From: DATBLE01 sp963791425
GTDB taxonomy: Bacteria; Actinomycetota; Thermoleophilia; Gaiellales; Gaiellaceae
Direction of reading: 5' to 3'
NCBI GenBank assembly: GCA_963791425.1
Contig: CAWBSE010000003.1
Location: forward strand, 744,001-808,000
Length of the DNA stretch: 64,000 nt
Shown here: piece after piece, positions 31,190 through 39,199 of the stretch
How positions within the stretch are numbered: the first letter of the stretch is position 1
Layout of the letters: each line of letters opens with the position of its first letter
Notes under the pieces: generated by a model
What the model saw: the letters and a program-made list of their open reading frames with translations, nothing else
What the model was told of the DNA's origin: nothing
The model's database searches: none
Program-made: the position numbers and the translations under genes

Positions 31190-31974
31190 GAGAAGTGGCT
31201 CACTTGCAGGCCGAGGCGAGCGACGGCGACGAACGCGAATCCCACGAGCGCCAGGTACGCCGCGCGGCGGCCGCGCCAGCCGGCCTCGTAACGAAGGACG
31301 AGATACAGGCCGTAGACGGCCCACGTGCCGAGCGTCACCGCCATCAGCGCGTCGAGGGCGCCGCCCTGGTTCCGGAGCCGGACGAGCCCCGCAACGATCC
31401 CGACGGTCAGCGCCGGCAGCGCGACGACGATCGTGCGGCTCGTCAGGGTCTCCAGCGTCACGAGGGACGGCGTGCGACCGAGCAACGATGCCGGCCGGTG
31501 GCTCTTCAGCCGCCGCTCCTGCCAGAGATACAGCGCCGAGAGCGCCGCCGCCAGCGTGAAGGCGGCGAACGCGAAGGTGAGCATCCCGACGTGGACGATC
31601 AGGAACGCCGTCGAGTAGCCCGCGTGCTTCCCGGCGCCGGTCCCGCCGCCGAGGCGGGCAATGACGAGGAGCACGACCGCCAGCGGCATCACCGCGAGCC
31701 CGACGAGCCGGTACCGCGTGCGACAGCCCCACACCAGGTAGACGCTGACGACCAGCCAGACGAAGAGGTTCAGCGAACCGGCCCACGTCGCCCACGGGAA
31801 CCCGTTCACCTCCGCCACCTGGTCGATGAGCAGCGCGGTCTGGAACAGCCAGCCGAGCCTGACGCCCCAGGTCGCGAGCCGGCCGAACGTACCGGGGTGC
31901 CGGATATCCGCCGCGTACGCGATCGCCGCGCCGGCGTACGCGAGGAACGCGAAGCCGAAGAGGTACTCAGCCAT
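31186..31974 (-). CDS. cytochrome c assembly/HemX-type membrane protein (CcsA family)
   Basis: Encodes 262 residues with eight hydrophobic helices. The pattern (LFGFAFLAYAGAAIAYAADI, then SLNLFVWLVVSVYLVWG, HVGMLTFAFAAFTLAAALSA and LYLWQERRLKSHRPASLLGR) matches the CcsA/HemX group. I do not see the tryptophan-rich WGxxWxWD haem loop that marks true CcsA haem lyases, and the gene sits directly before hemA as hemX does in Bacillus. A HemX-like role in setting HemA level is therefore more likely than haem ligation, although the ccm genes immediately upstream keep CcsA/ResC as an alternative. Overlaps the ccmD-like gene by 8 bases and hemA by 4. Confidence 0.75.
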   Translation of the reverse strand: MAEYLFGFAFLAYAGAAIAYAADIRHPGTFGRLATWGVRLGWLFQTALLIDQVAEVNGFPWATWAGSLNLFVWLVVSVYLVWGCRTRYRLVGLAVMPLAVVLLVIARLGGGTGAGKHAGYSTAFLIVHVGMLTFAFAAFTLAAALSALYLWQERRLKSHRPASLLGRTPSLVTLETLTSRTIVVALPALTVGIVAGLVRLRNQGGALDALMAVTLGTWAVYGLYLVLRYEAGWRGRRAAYLALVGFAFVAVARLGLQVSHFS

Positions 31975-32119
31975 CCTTCTTCTTCCGGGCCAGCTCGGTC
32001 AGTTCCCCGACCTCGCGCTCGAGCCGCGCGACCTTCAGCGCCATGATCAGGAAGTAGACAAGGACGAACACGAAGACGACGAGGTAGGCCGCCGCAACGT
32101 ACTTCTCTTCGTTCGTCAC
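31967..32119 (-). CDS. CcmD-like small membrane protein
   Basis: Encodes 50 residues: TM helix YVAAAYLVVFVFVLVYFLIM near 7-27, then a charged helix LKVARLEREVGELTELARKK. This one-TM plus amphipathic tail build and the position directly after ccmC match CcmD, which helps release holo-CcmE in system I cytochrome c maturation. GTG start overlaps the ccmC stop (GTGA) and the stop overlaps the next ATG region by 8 bases. Identification rests on size, topology and position, since CcmD has little sequence conservation. Confidence 0.7.
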   Translation of the reverse strand: MTNEEKYVAAAYLVVFVFVLVYFLIMALKVARLEREVGELTELARKKKDG

Positions 32120-32796
32120 GCCAGCAGCTCCCGCAGTTCGCGAAGCTTCGCGTCGAGCCGCTTGCCCGCGAGTTCGAAGTGGTACATCGCCGCGAACAGG
32201 GCGAGCATCGCCGCCAGGCAGACGCAGAACGTGAAGAACTGGGAGCCGGCCATCTGCGGCCCGTGCCGGTTGAACGCGACGGGGTGGATGTACTGGTTCG
32301 CCAGCCGGATCGCCATGAAGCTGATCGGGATCAGGATGACGCCGAAGATCGCATACACGGAGGACAGGTTCGCGCGCTGCGGCCCCGGCTCGACCGAGAA
32401 ACGCAACATGAAGTAGGCCGAGTAGAAGAGGAACAGCACGAGGAAGAGCACGAGCTGTCGCTCGCTCCAGAGCCACCAGTGCCCCCAGCGGTACTTCGCC
32501 CACAGCGATCCGGTGATCAGCGTCATCGCGCCGAAGATCACGCCGAGGTGGATGGCCACGTAGCTCTCCAGGTCGGCGCCGGGCTTGCCCTTCCACAGGT
32601 GCATCAGCCCCTTCCACGCGCCCCAGCCGAAGCACGCATACGCCGTCAGTGCGATCGGGACGTGGAAGTAGAAGATCTTCTGATTCAGCCCGTCCTCGTC
32701 GACGGGCGCGTAGAAGAAGGTGAGCACGATCGCCAACGGGACCAGCACGGCAGCCAGGATCGTGGACAGCGCGAGGCTGTTATTCCGCAACGACAT
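32116..32796 (-). CDS. ccmC: haem exporter permease CcmC
   Basis: Encodes 226 residues with six hydrophobic helices. The haem-handling motif region reads WAKYRWGHWWLWSERQLVLF near 115 (variant of the WGxxWxWDxR motif, with Ser-Glu where Asp-Ala is usual), with flanking His ligands in KIFYFHVPIALTAYACFG near 45 and NQYIHPVAFNRHGPQM near 175. It is the CcmC member of the haem-handling family, supplying haem to CcmE. ATG at 32796 lies inside the 3' end of ccmB (17-base overlap). No ccmE or ccmF is present in the window. Confidence 0.88.
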   Translation of the reverse strand: MSLRNNSLALSTILAAVLVPLAIVLTFFYAPVDEDGLNQKIFYFHVPIALTAYACFGWGAWKGLMHLWKGKPGADLESYVAIHLGVIFGAMTLITGSLWAKYRWGHWWLWSERQLVLFLVLFLFYSAYFMLRFSVEPGPQRANLSSVYAIFGVILIPISFMAIRLANQYIHPVAFNRHGPQMAGSQFFTFCVCLAAMLALFAAMYHFELAGKRLDAKLRELRELLA

Positions 32797-33421
32797 ACTC
32801 AAAGGACGCCCACGAAATGATCGCAAAGACGACATCGTAGAGGGCGAGGAAGCCCAGATACCGGGCCGGATCGTCTGCCACGCTCGCGCCGACGCCCCCG
32901 ACCACGATCGGGATCGCGAGCGGGAGGAACAGCAGCGGCAGGAGCAGGTCACGGGCCCGGCCGGCGACCGCCATCGCCGCGAGCACGGTTCCGACCGCGC
33001 AGATCCCGAGGTCGGCGAGCGCGACCGCCGCGATCGTCGCCCCGTCGACGCCCGAGAAGAAGATCGAGAACGCCGGCAGCGCGACGAGCTCGGCGGCGGC
33101 GAGGAAGCCGAGCATCGCGAGCGACTTCGCCAGCCAGATCGCGCTCCGGTCGCACGGGGCGAGCAGCAGGCCGTCGATCAGGCCCTGCTCCCGTTCCGCG
33201 ACGAACGCGCGGTTCAGCCCGAGGAGGGCGGTGAAGATGATCGCCACCCAGAGCATCCCCAGCGCGGCGAGATCGGAGCTCCCCGACGGCAGCGCGAAGT
33301 GGAACACGACGAGCGCGGCGATGACGAAGAGCAGCATCGCCGGGACGACGCTGCGCGCGCGGAGCTCGAGCCGGAGGTCCTTCCGGGCGAGCGTGGCGAC
33401 GTCTGCGAAGTAGGCGCTCAT
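32780..33421 (-). CDS. ccmB: haem exporter permease CcmB
   Basis: Encodes 213 residues with six hydrophobic helices. Family features: ARKDLRLELRARSVVPAMLL near 12 (the conserved KDLRxExR start), LGLNRAFVAEREQGLIDGLL near 67 with R-x-F-x-x-E-R-E-x-G, and APCDRSAIWLAKSLAMLGFL near 88. It is the ABC permease partner of CcmA. ATG overlaps the ccmA stop (ATGA) and the 3' end overlaps ccmC. Part of a ccmABCD-like block in the long minus-strand array. Confidence 0.88.
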   Translation of the reverse strand: MSAYFADVATLARKDLRLELRARSVVPAMLLFVIAALVVFHFALPSGSSDLAALGMLWVAIIFTALLGLNRAFVAEREQGLIDGLLLAPCDRSAIWLAKSLAMLGFLAAAELVALPAFSIFFSGVDGATIAAVALADLGICAVGTVLAAMAVAGRARDLLLPLLFLPLAIPIVVGGVGASVADDPARYLGFLALYDVVFAIISWASFEYVVAE

Positions 33422-34002
33422 GCGAATGCCAATCGCTGCGACGCGAGCGGCTCGACCCGCGCCGGGTCGTGAGTGGAGACGACGAAGGTGGCGTTCGGCC
33501 TGATCTCGGCGAGCTCGCGGTCGAGCAGCGCGGCCCCCTCCTCGTCGAGTGCGCTGAACGGCTCGTCGAGCAGGAGCAGCTCGGGGTCGTGCAGCAGCGT
33601 GCGGCAGAGCGCGAGCCGCTGGAGCATCCCGCGCGAGAACGAGTCGGCCCGCTGGTTGCGCGCGTCCCAGAGGCCGAAGCGCTCGAGCAGCATCCCGCTG
33701 CGCTCGCGCCGCTCGGGCACCCGGTAGAGGCGGCCGTACAGGTCGAGGTTCTCGAGCGCGGTCAGCTCGCGGTAGACGAGCGGCTCGTGGCCGAGAAACC
33801 CGATCCGCTCGCGCGTCGTCTCGACGTCGAGCTCGCCGGCGGTCGGCACCAGCAGCCCCGCGATCAGGCGCAGCAGCGTCGTCTTGCCGGAGCCGTTCGG
33901 CCCGGTCAGCAGCAGAAAGCCGCCGCGGCCGACCTCGAAGTCGAGGTCGCGGATCACGTGCTTCAGGCCGTAGGTGCGGCCGAGCTTGCGCGCCTGGATC
34001 AC
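33418..34002 (-). CDS. ccmA: haem exporter ATP-binding protein CcmA
   Basis: Encodes 194 residues, the usual small size of CcmA. Walker A LTGPNGSGKTTLLRLIAGLL near 35, signature FSRGMLQRLALCRTLLHDPE near 130 (variant LSxGMxQR, as CcmA-type), Walker B LLLLDEPFSALDEEG near 150 and the H-loop FVVSTHDPARV near 177. It energises the haem exporter together with CcmB and CcmC. GTG start overlaps the stop of the prenyltransferase gene (GTGA). Position between UbiA and ccmB supports the call. Confidence 0.88.
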   Translation of the reverse strand: MIQARKLGRTYGLKHVIRDLDFEVGRGGFLLLTGPNGSGKTTLLRLIAGLLVPTAGELDVETTRERIGFLGHEPLVYRELTALENLDLYGRLYRVPERRERSGMLLERFGLWDARNQRADSFSRGMLQRLALCRTLLHDPELLLLDEPFSALDEEGAALLDRELAEIRPNATFVVSTHDPARVEPLASQRLAFA

Positions 34003-34862
34003 TGGACCAACACGTCCACGAGGACGCAGAGGAAGAAGGCGACGCTGATCACGCCGTTCATCGTGAAGAACGCAGCGTCGAGGCGGCGGAGGTCGCCCGG
34101 CCGGACGAGCGAGTGCTCGTACGCGAGGAGCGCCGCGACCACACCGACGCCGATCCAGTAGAAGACGTTGACGGACAGCCCGGCGCCGGTCGCGACGAGC
34201 AGCGCGACCGTGAGCAGGTGCAACCCGCGGGCCCCGGCGAACACGCCGCGCTCGCCCCAGCGGGTCGCCCAGGAGTGCAGCCCCTCCGCGCGGTCGATCT
34301 CGACGTCGAAGAGCGAGTAGAAGAGGTCGAAACCGGCGACCCAGCACGCGACCGCGCCGCCGAGCGCCCACGCCTGCCACGGCAGGTCGCCGCGGATCGC
34401 CACCCAGGCGCCCATCGGCGCCAGCCCGTCGACCGCTCCGAGCCAGAGGTGGGCCGCCCACGTGACGCGCTTCAGGTACGGGTAGACGACGAAGCCGATC
34501 ACGGGGATCGGCCAGAGCCAGCGGCAGATCGGCGCGAGCTGCCAGACCGCAACGAGGAACACGGCGAGCGACGCGAGACAGAAGAGGATCACCTGCAACC
34601 GGGTCAGCCGCCCGGCGGGGATCTCGCGCGTCGCGGTACGCGGATTCCGCGCGTCGATCTCGGCGTCGATCAGCCGGTTCAGCGCCATCGCGAGCGACCG
34701 CGCTCCGACCATCGCCACCGTGATCCAGACCAGGTCGTGTGCGCTCGGAACGGCGTCGACCGCGAGGAACGCGCCGACGTACGCGAACGGCAGCGCGAAA
34801 ACGGTGTGCTCGATCTTGACGAGCGTCGCGAAGCGGCGGGGATAGACGGCCATCGTGTTCAT
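33999..34862 (-). CDS. UbiA-family prenyltransferase (UbiA/MqnP type)
   Basis: Encodes 287 residues with eight or nine hydrophobic helices. First Asp-rich motif AMALNRLIDAEIDARNPRTA near 57 (NxxxDxxxD), then TREIPAGRLTRLQ; second motif region VAGFDLFYSLFDVEIDRAEGL near 172 (DxxYxxxD). The R-T-A-x-R-E-I-P segment is typical of 4-hydroxybenzoate octaprenyltransferase and of MqnP in the futalosine menaquinone pathway. It would attach a polyprenyl chain to a quinone ring precursor at the membrane. Which quinone cannot be told here. ATG overlaps the upstream unknown gene's stop and its own stop overlaps ccmA. Confidence 0.85.
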   Translation of the reverse strand: MNTMAVYPRRFATLVKIEHTVFALPFAYVGAFLAVDAVPSAHDLVWITVAMVGARSLAMALNRLIDAEIDARNPRTATREIPAGRLTRLQVILFCLASLAVFLVAVWQLAPICRWLWPIPVIGFVVYPYLKRVTWAAHLWLGAVDGLAPMGAWVAIRGDLPWQAWALGGAVACWVAGFDLFYSLFDVEIDRAEGLHSWATRWGERGVFAGARGLHLLTVALLVATGAGLSVNVFYWIGVGVVAALLAYEHSLVRPGDLRRLDAAFFTMNGVISVAFFLCVLVDVLVQ

Positions 34863-35482
34863 TCCGCGAGGCCGCTACTTCCGCTGTCAATCCGTTCAGG
34901 GTCAAACACGACGATCTTCTCCACGACCGTTGCGTCGAGAACATCCTGTTCCGGATAGTCCGGAACATCGCCGAGGAGGGAAATCCCGTCGATCCCCTCG
35001 ATCGCCCCTGCGACGCGCGCCGAGTCGTAGTAGATCCGTGGCTCCTCGAGCCGCGCCTCGCCGAACGTCATCCCCACGGTGAGGCCCTCGAGAAGACTTC
35101 CCGAGTATCCGCTCAGTGCCGCCAGCGCGTACACCGTGCCGTCGCGCATGTCGATTCTCATCTCGACCGCCGGGAGGGACGGCGGAGGCGCATCGGGCAT
35201 GGCCGCATCGAGATCGAGGTCAGGGTCAAGCCCCTCCTGAACGCGGAGGGTGCTTCGCTCGAGCGCACGAAACGTCTTCTCGAACTCGTCGTCGGTCCAG
35301 TCGTACACCTGCCCGAACTGACACGTGACCGTCCAGAGACCGAAGACGCTCCACGCGAGCGAGTCCTCGGTGTCGGCGGAACGCAGGATCTCGCGGTATT
35401 CGGCGACGTTGGCGCCGAGTCGCAAGCCGGCCAGGCCGACTGCCGGAACGATCGGCGCGTCCAGATCGAGGAGCGCGATCAC
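34859..35482 (-). CDS. protein of unknown function inside the Moco-haem array
   Basis: Encodes 207 residues with no signal peptide or TM helix. The N-terminal half starts MIALLDLDAPIVPAVGLAGL and contains GANVAEYREILRS and VYDWTDDEFEKTFRALE; the C-terminal half has VEMRIDMRDGTVYALAALSG, FGEARLEEPRIYYDSARVAG and an ending with QDVLDATVVEKIVVF. It is acidic (many Asp and Glu). I do not recognise the family; it could be an immunity-like or structural protein. It overlaps mogA and the prenyltransferase by 4 bases each, so it is fully embedded in the operon. A role linked to molybdopterin or quinone metabolism is only suggested by position. Confidence 0.65.
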   Translation of the reverse strand: MIALLDLDAPIVPAVGLAGLRLGANVAEYREILRSADTEDSLAWSVFGLWTVTCQFGQVYDWTDDEFEKTFRALERSTLRVQEGLDPDLDLDAAMPDAPPPSLPAVEMRIDMRDGTVYALAALSGYSGSLLEGLTVGMTFGEARLEEPRIYYDSARVAGAIEGIDGISLLGDVPDYPEQDVLDATVVEKIVVFDPERIDSGSSGLAE

Positions 35483-35961
35483 GTCTGCCTGTGACCGTGC
35501 TGGGTGTCGCCGGCCAGGAGTTGCACCGCGTGCGCGAGCGCCGGCCGCAGCACCGCGAAGCCGTCGCGGCAGCCGCCCGGCGAGCCGGGGAGGTTGATCA
35601 CCAGGGTCGTCCCGCAGACGCCGGCGATCCCGCGCGAGAGCAGGGCGTGCGGCGTCTTCGCGATCGAATCGGCGCGGATCGCCTCGGCGATCCCGGGCGC
35701 GGCGCGGTCGAGCACGGGCATCGTCGCCTCCGGGGTCACGTCCCGGGGGCCGAGCCCAGTGCCGCCCGTGGTCAGGACGACCTGGGCGTTGTCCGAAAGG
35801 GCAACGATCGCATCGGCGATCGCATCGCGGTCGTCGGGAACGACCCGTCGCTCGACCTCGAAACCCTCGCCGACGAGCAGCTCCTCGAGCAGGGCGCCGC
35901 TCGTGTCCTCCCGCGTCCCGTCGGAAACACCGTCGGAGACCGTCAGCACTGCCGCCTTCAT
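35479..35961 (-). CDS. mog: molybdopterin adenylyltransferase MogA/MoaB family
   Basis: Encodes 160 residues of the MoaB/MogA/MPT-binding fold. AAVLTVSDGVSDGTREDTSG is the conserved start, then VVLTTGGTGLGPRDVTPEAT near 64 (TGGTG substrate loop) and VINLPGSPGGCRDGFAVL near 122 (the conserved NLPGSP motif). It adenylates molybdopterin before molybdenum insertion. Located between moaC and an unknown gene; moeA lies on the same strand 8 kb away. Overlaps moaC by 4 bases (ATGA). Confidence 0.9.
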   Translation of the reverse strand: MKAAVLTVSDGVSDGTREDTSGALLEELLVGEGFEVERRVVPDDRDAIADAIVALSDNAQVVLTTGGTGLGPRDVTPEATMPVLDRAAPGIAEAIRADSIAKTPHALLSRGIAGVCGTTLVINLPGSPGGCRDGFAVLRPALAHAVQLLAGDTQHGHRQT

Positions 35962-36404
35962 ACGGGCTCCTTCGTCTTCTCGAGCAGCCGCACCGCGTCG
36001 ATGACCATCTCCTTGTCGATCGCCTTCGCCATGTCGTAGACGGTGAGCGCGGCGACCGAGGCGGCGACGAGCGCCTCCATCTCGACACCAGTCTGGGCAG
36101 TCGTCTCCGCCGACGCGGTGATCTCGACGCCGGCCTCGACGACGGCGAGCGACACCTCGACGTGCGAGAGCGGCAGCGGGTGGCAGAGCGGGATGAGGTC
36201 GGAGGTCCGCTTTGCGGCCATCACGCCGGCGAGCTGGGCGGTGACGAGCGCGTCGCCCTTCGGCAGCTCGCGCAGCTTCTTCGCGGTCTCGGGCGCCATG
36301 TGGACGCTCGCCGCGGCAACGGCACGGCGCCGCGAGAGCGGCTTGCCGCCGACGTCGACCATGCGAACGTCGCCGGACTCATCGACATGCGAGAGCTCCG
36401 CCAT
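35958..36404 (-). CDS. moaC: cyclic pyranopterin monophosphate synthase MoaC
   Basis: Encodes 148 residues. VRMVDVGGKPLSRRRAVAAA near 14, AGVMAAKRTSDLIPLCHPLP near 60 (the conserved K-R-T-x-x-L-I-P-L-C-H-P motif), LSHVEVSLAVVEAGVEI, then TGVEMEALVAASVAALTVYD near 108 with KAIDKEMVID. It converts the GTP-derived intermediate to cPMP, the first molybdopterin precursor. ATG 36404 fits the family N-terminus MxELSHVDExG. Eighteen bases separate it from the otsA stop, so it may share that transcript. Confidence 0.94.
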   Translation of the reverse strand: MAELSHVDESGDVRMVDVGGKPLSRRRAVAAASVHMAPETAKKLRELPKGDALVTAQLAGVMAAKRTSDLIPLCHPLPLSHVEVSLAVVEAGVEITASAETTAQTGVEMEALVAASVAALTVYDMAKAIDKEMVIDAVRLLEKTKEPV

Positions 36405-36421
36405 TTGCAGGGCGATCGTAG

Positions 36422-37837
36422 CTATGCCGGAGCGGAGACCCGGTCCATGTCCGCCAGCTGGAGCCGAAGCCACTCGCCGAGGTCGTGCGCGACGACGTGC
36501 GCACGGATCGCCTCCGCCCGCGCGTGCCGCTCCGCGTCCGACAGCTCCAGAGCCGTGTGCAGCGCCTCCGCCTGTCCGGGAACGTCGAACGGGTCGACCG
36601 TGACCGCCCATTCGCCGAGCTCCTCGCACGCACCGGCGTTCGTCGACAGCACGAGCACGCCGTCGCGCACGTTGATCAGCGGCGCCTCCTTCGCGACCAG
36701 GTTGAGCCCGTCGGAGACCGCGTTCACGAACAGCACGTCGTACTGCTTGTAGGCCGCCACCGACCGCGGGAAGTCGTCCTGGATCTCCAGCGCAACCGGC
36801 TTCCAGCCGTCGGTCGCGAACCGGTCGTTCACCGCGCGCGCGGCGTCCACGATCTCAGCGAGGTAGGCGGTGTACTGCGCGATGTCCTGCCGCGACGGAT
36901 CGAGCAGCGCGAGCATCCCGACCCGCCCGTGCGCCTCCGGGTGCGCCTCGAGATACAGCCCGAACGCCTCGAACCCGCGGACGATGTTCTTCGACGGGTC
37001 GGTGCGGTCGACCCGCAGAATCATCCGTTCGCAGCGAAGCTGCTCGAGCTCGCGCTCGGCGGCGAGCACCTCGGCGCTCTCCGCCAGCTCGTCGAACTCA
37101 CGGGTGTCGACGGAGATCGGATGCGCGGTGACGAGCGGCATCGACACGTCCGGGCCGAGCACCGTCGCGACGGACTCGAGGAAATTGTCCCGCCAGCGGT
37201 GTGTGTGGAAGCCGACGACGTCGTTCGCGAGCAGCCCTTCGTGGATCGCCAGCGGGGCGCCCTCCGGCAACCGGTCCCACGCCCCCGCCGCCGGCCACGG
37301 GATGTGGACGAAATGCGAGAGCGTCGCGTCCGGCCGCGCCTCGCGGACGAACGACGGAGCGACGTAGAGCTGGTAGTCGTGGAACCACACCGGCGTGTCC
37401 GGCTCGTCGGCGAGCTCCTCGAGCACCGCGGCAGCGACCGTCTCGTTCACCCGCCGGTAGCTCTCCCACGCCTCGTCGAGCGGCGAGTCGTCCATGAGCT
37501 CCCAGAGGTCGTGCTGGAGGAACCAGAGCGCGGGATTGGCGAACTCGTTGTAGAACCGATCGAAGTCGCCGCGGTCGTGCTCGACCAGCCGCAAGCGGTA
37601 CGACGACCCGTCGCGACCGGTCTCGTCGAACGATCCGCCGGCCTCGCGGGCGACCGCGCGGTCCTCGTCGGTCATCGCGTTGGCGATCCAGGTGACGTCG
37701 TGCAGCGAGACGAGCGGCGCGAGCGCGGTGACGAGCCCGCCGCCCCCACGCCGCGCCGACCGTCCGTGCTGATCGCGCGTGTAGCTGATCGGCCCCCGGT
37801 TCGAGACGACGATCAGACGGCGGCGGTCGGCGGTCAC
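36422..37837 (-). CDS. otsA: trehalose-6-phosphate synthase (GT20)
   Basis: Encodes 471 residues. LIVVSNRGPISYTRDQHGR at 8, RRGGGGLVTALAPL near 29 (G-G-L glucose-donor loop), WFHDYQLYVAPSFVREARPD near 150 and SHFVHIPWPAAGAWDRLPEG near 173 are OtsA motifs. The second domain has LRVDRTDPSKNIVRGFEAF near 275 (R, K phosphate contacts) and NAVSDGLNLVAKEAPLIN near 375 (D-G-L-N-L-V-x-K-E). It condenses a nucleotide-glucose with glucose-6-phosphate. A trehalose-6-phosphatase gene is not seen nearby. GTG 37837 is 6 nt after a TACGCT box, so it opens the long minus-strand array as a leaderless gene. Confidence 0.92.
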   Translation of the reverse strand: MTADRRRLIVVSNRGPISYTRDQHGRSARRGGGGLVTALAPLVSLHDVTWIANAMTDEDRAVAREAGGSFDETGRDGSSYRLRLVEHDRGDFDRFYNEFANPALWFLQHDLWELMDDSPLDEAWESYRRVNETVAAAVLEELADEPDTPVWFHDYQLYVAPSFVREARPDATLSHFVHIPWPAAGAWDRLPEGAPLAIHEGLLANDVVGFHTHRWRDNFLESVATVLGPDVSMPLVTAHPISVDTREFDELAESAEVLAAERELEQLRCERMILRVDRTDPSKNIVRGFEAFGLYLEAHPEAHGRVGMLALLDPSRQDIAQYTAYLAEIVDAARAVNDRFATDGWKPVALEIQDDFPRSVAAYKQYDVLFVNAVSDGLNLVAKEAPLINVRDGVLVLSTNAGACEELGEWAVTVDPFDVPGQAEALHTALELSDAERHARAEAIRAHVVAHDLGEWLRLQLADMDRVSAPA

Positions 37838-37843
37838 GCGATG

Positions 37844-37849
37844 AGCGTA
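37844..37849 (-). promoter_or_regulatory. putative -10 box (TACGCT) of the otsA-to-hem array
   Basis: Minus-strand TACGCT lies 6 nt before the otsA GTG (37837). It is the only clear box ahead of the 37837-28507 run of overlapping genes. Confidence 0.45.
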
Positions 37850-37867
37850 ACCCGTAGGAGACGTTGT

Positions 37868-39073
37868 CTAACGTCCGCTGTCGGGATTCGCAGGGCGGTC
37901 GGCCAGCGTGACGCGCACGGCCCGTCGCTTCCCGTCGCGGACGATCGTGAATGTGACCGTCTGGCCCGGCCGCAGCCGCTCCGTCACCGCGCGGACGACG
38001 TCGGCGGCGTTGCGCACCGGCCTGCCGGCGATCGCGACCACGACGTCGCCGCCGGTGGTGAAGGACGAGCCGTTGAAGTCGCGCTGGTCAGAGCCGGCGT
38101 GCAGATCCGCCTTCGCACCGGGGCTACCCGGCCGGACGGTCGTGATCACGGCGCCGTAGCGCACCGGGTAGCGGAACAGCCGGGCGATGCCAGGCGTCAG
38201 ATCCTCCGACGTGATCCCGACGTAGGCATAGACGACCTTGCCGGTTGCGAGCAGTTGCCCCATCGAGCGCCGCGCGGCGTTGATCGGGACGGCGAACCCG
38301 ACACCCTCCGATGTCCCGGACTCCGTGCGGATCTGGGCATTGATCCCGATCACACGACCCTGCGCGTCGAACAGCGGGCCGCCGGAGTTGCCGTGGTTGA
38401 TCGGCGCGTCGACCTGGATCGCGTCGACGAGGTTGTACTGCGACGTCAGCGACTCGATCGAGCGCTGGGTCGCCGACACCACGCCGACGGTCAGCGAGTT
38501 CTCGTTTCCAAAGGGGCTGCCGATCGCTGCAACGGGCGCACCGACGACGACGCGGCTCGAGTCGCCGAGCGGCACGGGCGCCAGGGAGTGCGCCTTCGGG
38601 TCGACCCGGAGAACTCCGACGTCGTCGAAGACGTCCCAGCCGACGACCTTCGCCTTCACGCGGTCGCGATCCTTGAACTCGACGAACACGTCGGCGGCGG
38701 GCTTGACCGCGCCGCTGCCCTCGCCGGCGGTCGTGATCACATGCGAGTTGGTCAGGATCACGCCGTCCCTCGAGACGACGAAGCCCGAGCCCTGGGAGGC
38801 GGTGACATTGCTCCCCGAGCCGAAGACGGAGTAGATCGTGACGACGCCGGCCGAACGCGCCTTGTAGACGGCTGCCGGGTCGAAGGTCCCGCCGATCGCG
38901 GGGCGGACAGGCGCCGCGGCGGCCTGCGCGGGGGCGGTCTCCTGGACGACGACCGTGTTCTTCTGCGCCGCGCCGAGCCACCCGGCCGCCCAGGCAACGA
39001 GCAGCACGAGCGCGCCGCCGAAGGCGGCGCAGCCGAATGCGACGGCGATGTGGACACGATGTTGCACTTTCAT
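37868..39073 (-). CDS. HtrA/DegP-like serine protease with PDZ domain
   Basis: Encodes 401 residues from ATG 39073; GTG 39076 and GTG 39067 are in-frame alternatives. One N-terminal TM helix (VAFGCAAFGGALVLLVAWAA, about 11-30) anchors an extracytoplasmic trypsin-like domain. Catalytic triad: His in ILTNSHVITT near 109, Asp in WDVFDDVGVLRVDP near 148, Ser in NHGNSGGPLFDAQGRVIG near 230. A PDZ domain (GAVITTVRPGSPGAKADLHA, then GGDVVVAIAGRPVRNAADV) follows. This is the actinobacterial HtrA layout, an envelope protein quality-control protease. It lies downstream of a two-component system, as htrA often does. Confidence 0.92.
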   Translation of the reverse strand: MKVQHRVHIAVAFGCAAFGGALVLLVAWAAGWLGAAQKNTVVVQETAPAQAAAAPVRPAIGGTFDPAAVYKARSAGVVTIYSVFGSGSNVTASQGSGFVVSRDGVILTNSHVITTAGEGSGAVKPAADVFVEFKDRDRVKAKVVGWDVFDDVGVLRVDPKAHSLAPVPLGDSSRVVVGAPVAAIGSPFGNENSLTVGVVSATQRSIESLTSQYNLVDAIQVDAPINHGNSGGPLFDAQGRVIGINAQIRTESGTSEGVGFAVPINAARRSMGQLLATGKVVYAYVGITSEDLTPGIARLFRYPVRYGAVITTVRPGSPGAKADLHAGSDQRDFNGSSFTTGGDVVVAIAGRPVRNAADVVRAVTERLRPGQTVTFTIVRDGKRRAVRVTLADRPANPDSGR

Positions 39074-39076
39074 CAC

Positions 39077-39199
39077 ACTGTACTCAGGTTCCGTTGTCTA
39101 TCGGGACATCGTGCCGACACGTGATGAGATCGTCGCCTGGGCCGACAGCAAACGGCTTATACAAGCCAAGTCCCGTTTTCCCGTGACGTTTTCCCCGAG
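39077..39199 (-). promoter_or_regulatory. htrA upstream region with TATAAG box, inverted repeat and two direct repeats
   Basis: This 123-base gap holds, on the minus strand, two copies of GGGAAAACG (around 39174-39182 and 39187-39195, 13 bases apart), followed by TATAAG (39156-39161) lying within the inverted repeat GGCTTGTATAAGCC (39154-39167). The repeats fall where a -35 element would be, as for an activator-dependent promoter. A second candidate, TACAGT (39077-39082), lies 9 nt before GTG 39067. The neighbouring response regulator is a candidate binder, which is inference. Confidence 0.4.

Noticed and set aside
38238..38834. Plus-strand ORF opposite htrA as a separate gene
   Set aside because: Antisense to a fully supported serine protease with an intact catalytic triad.
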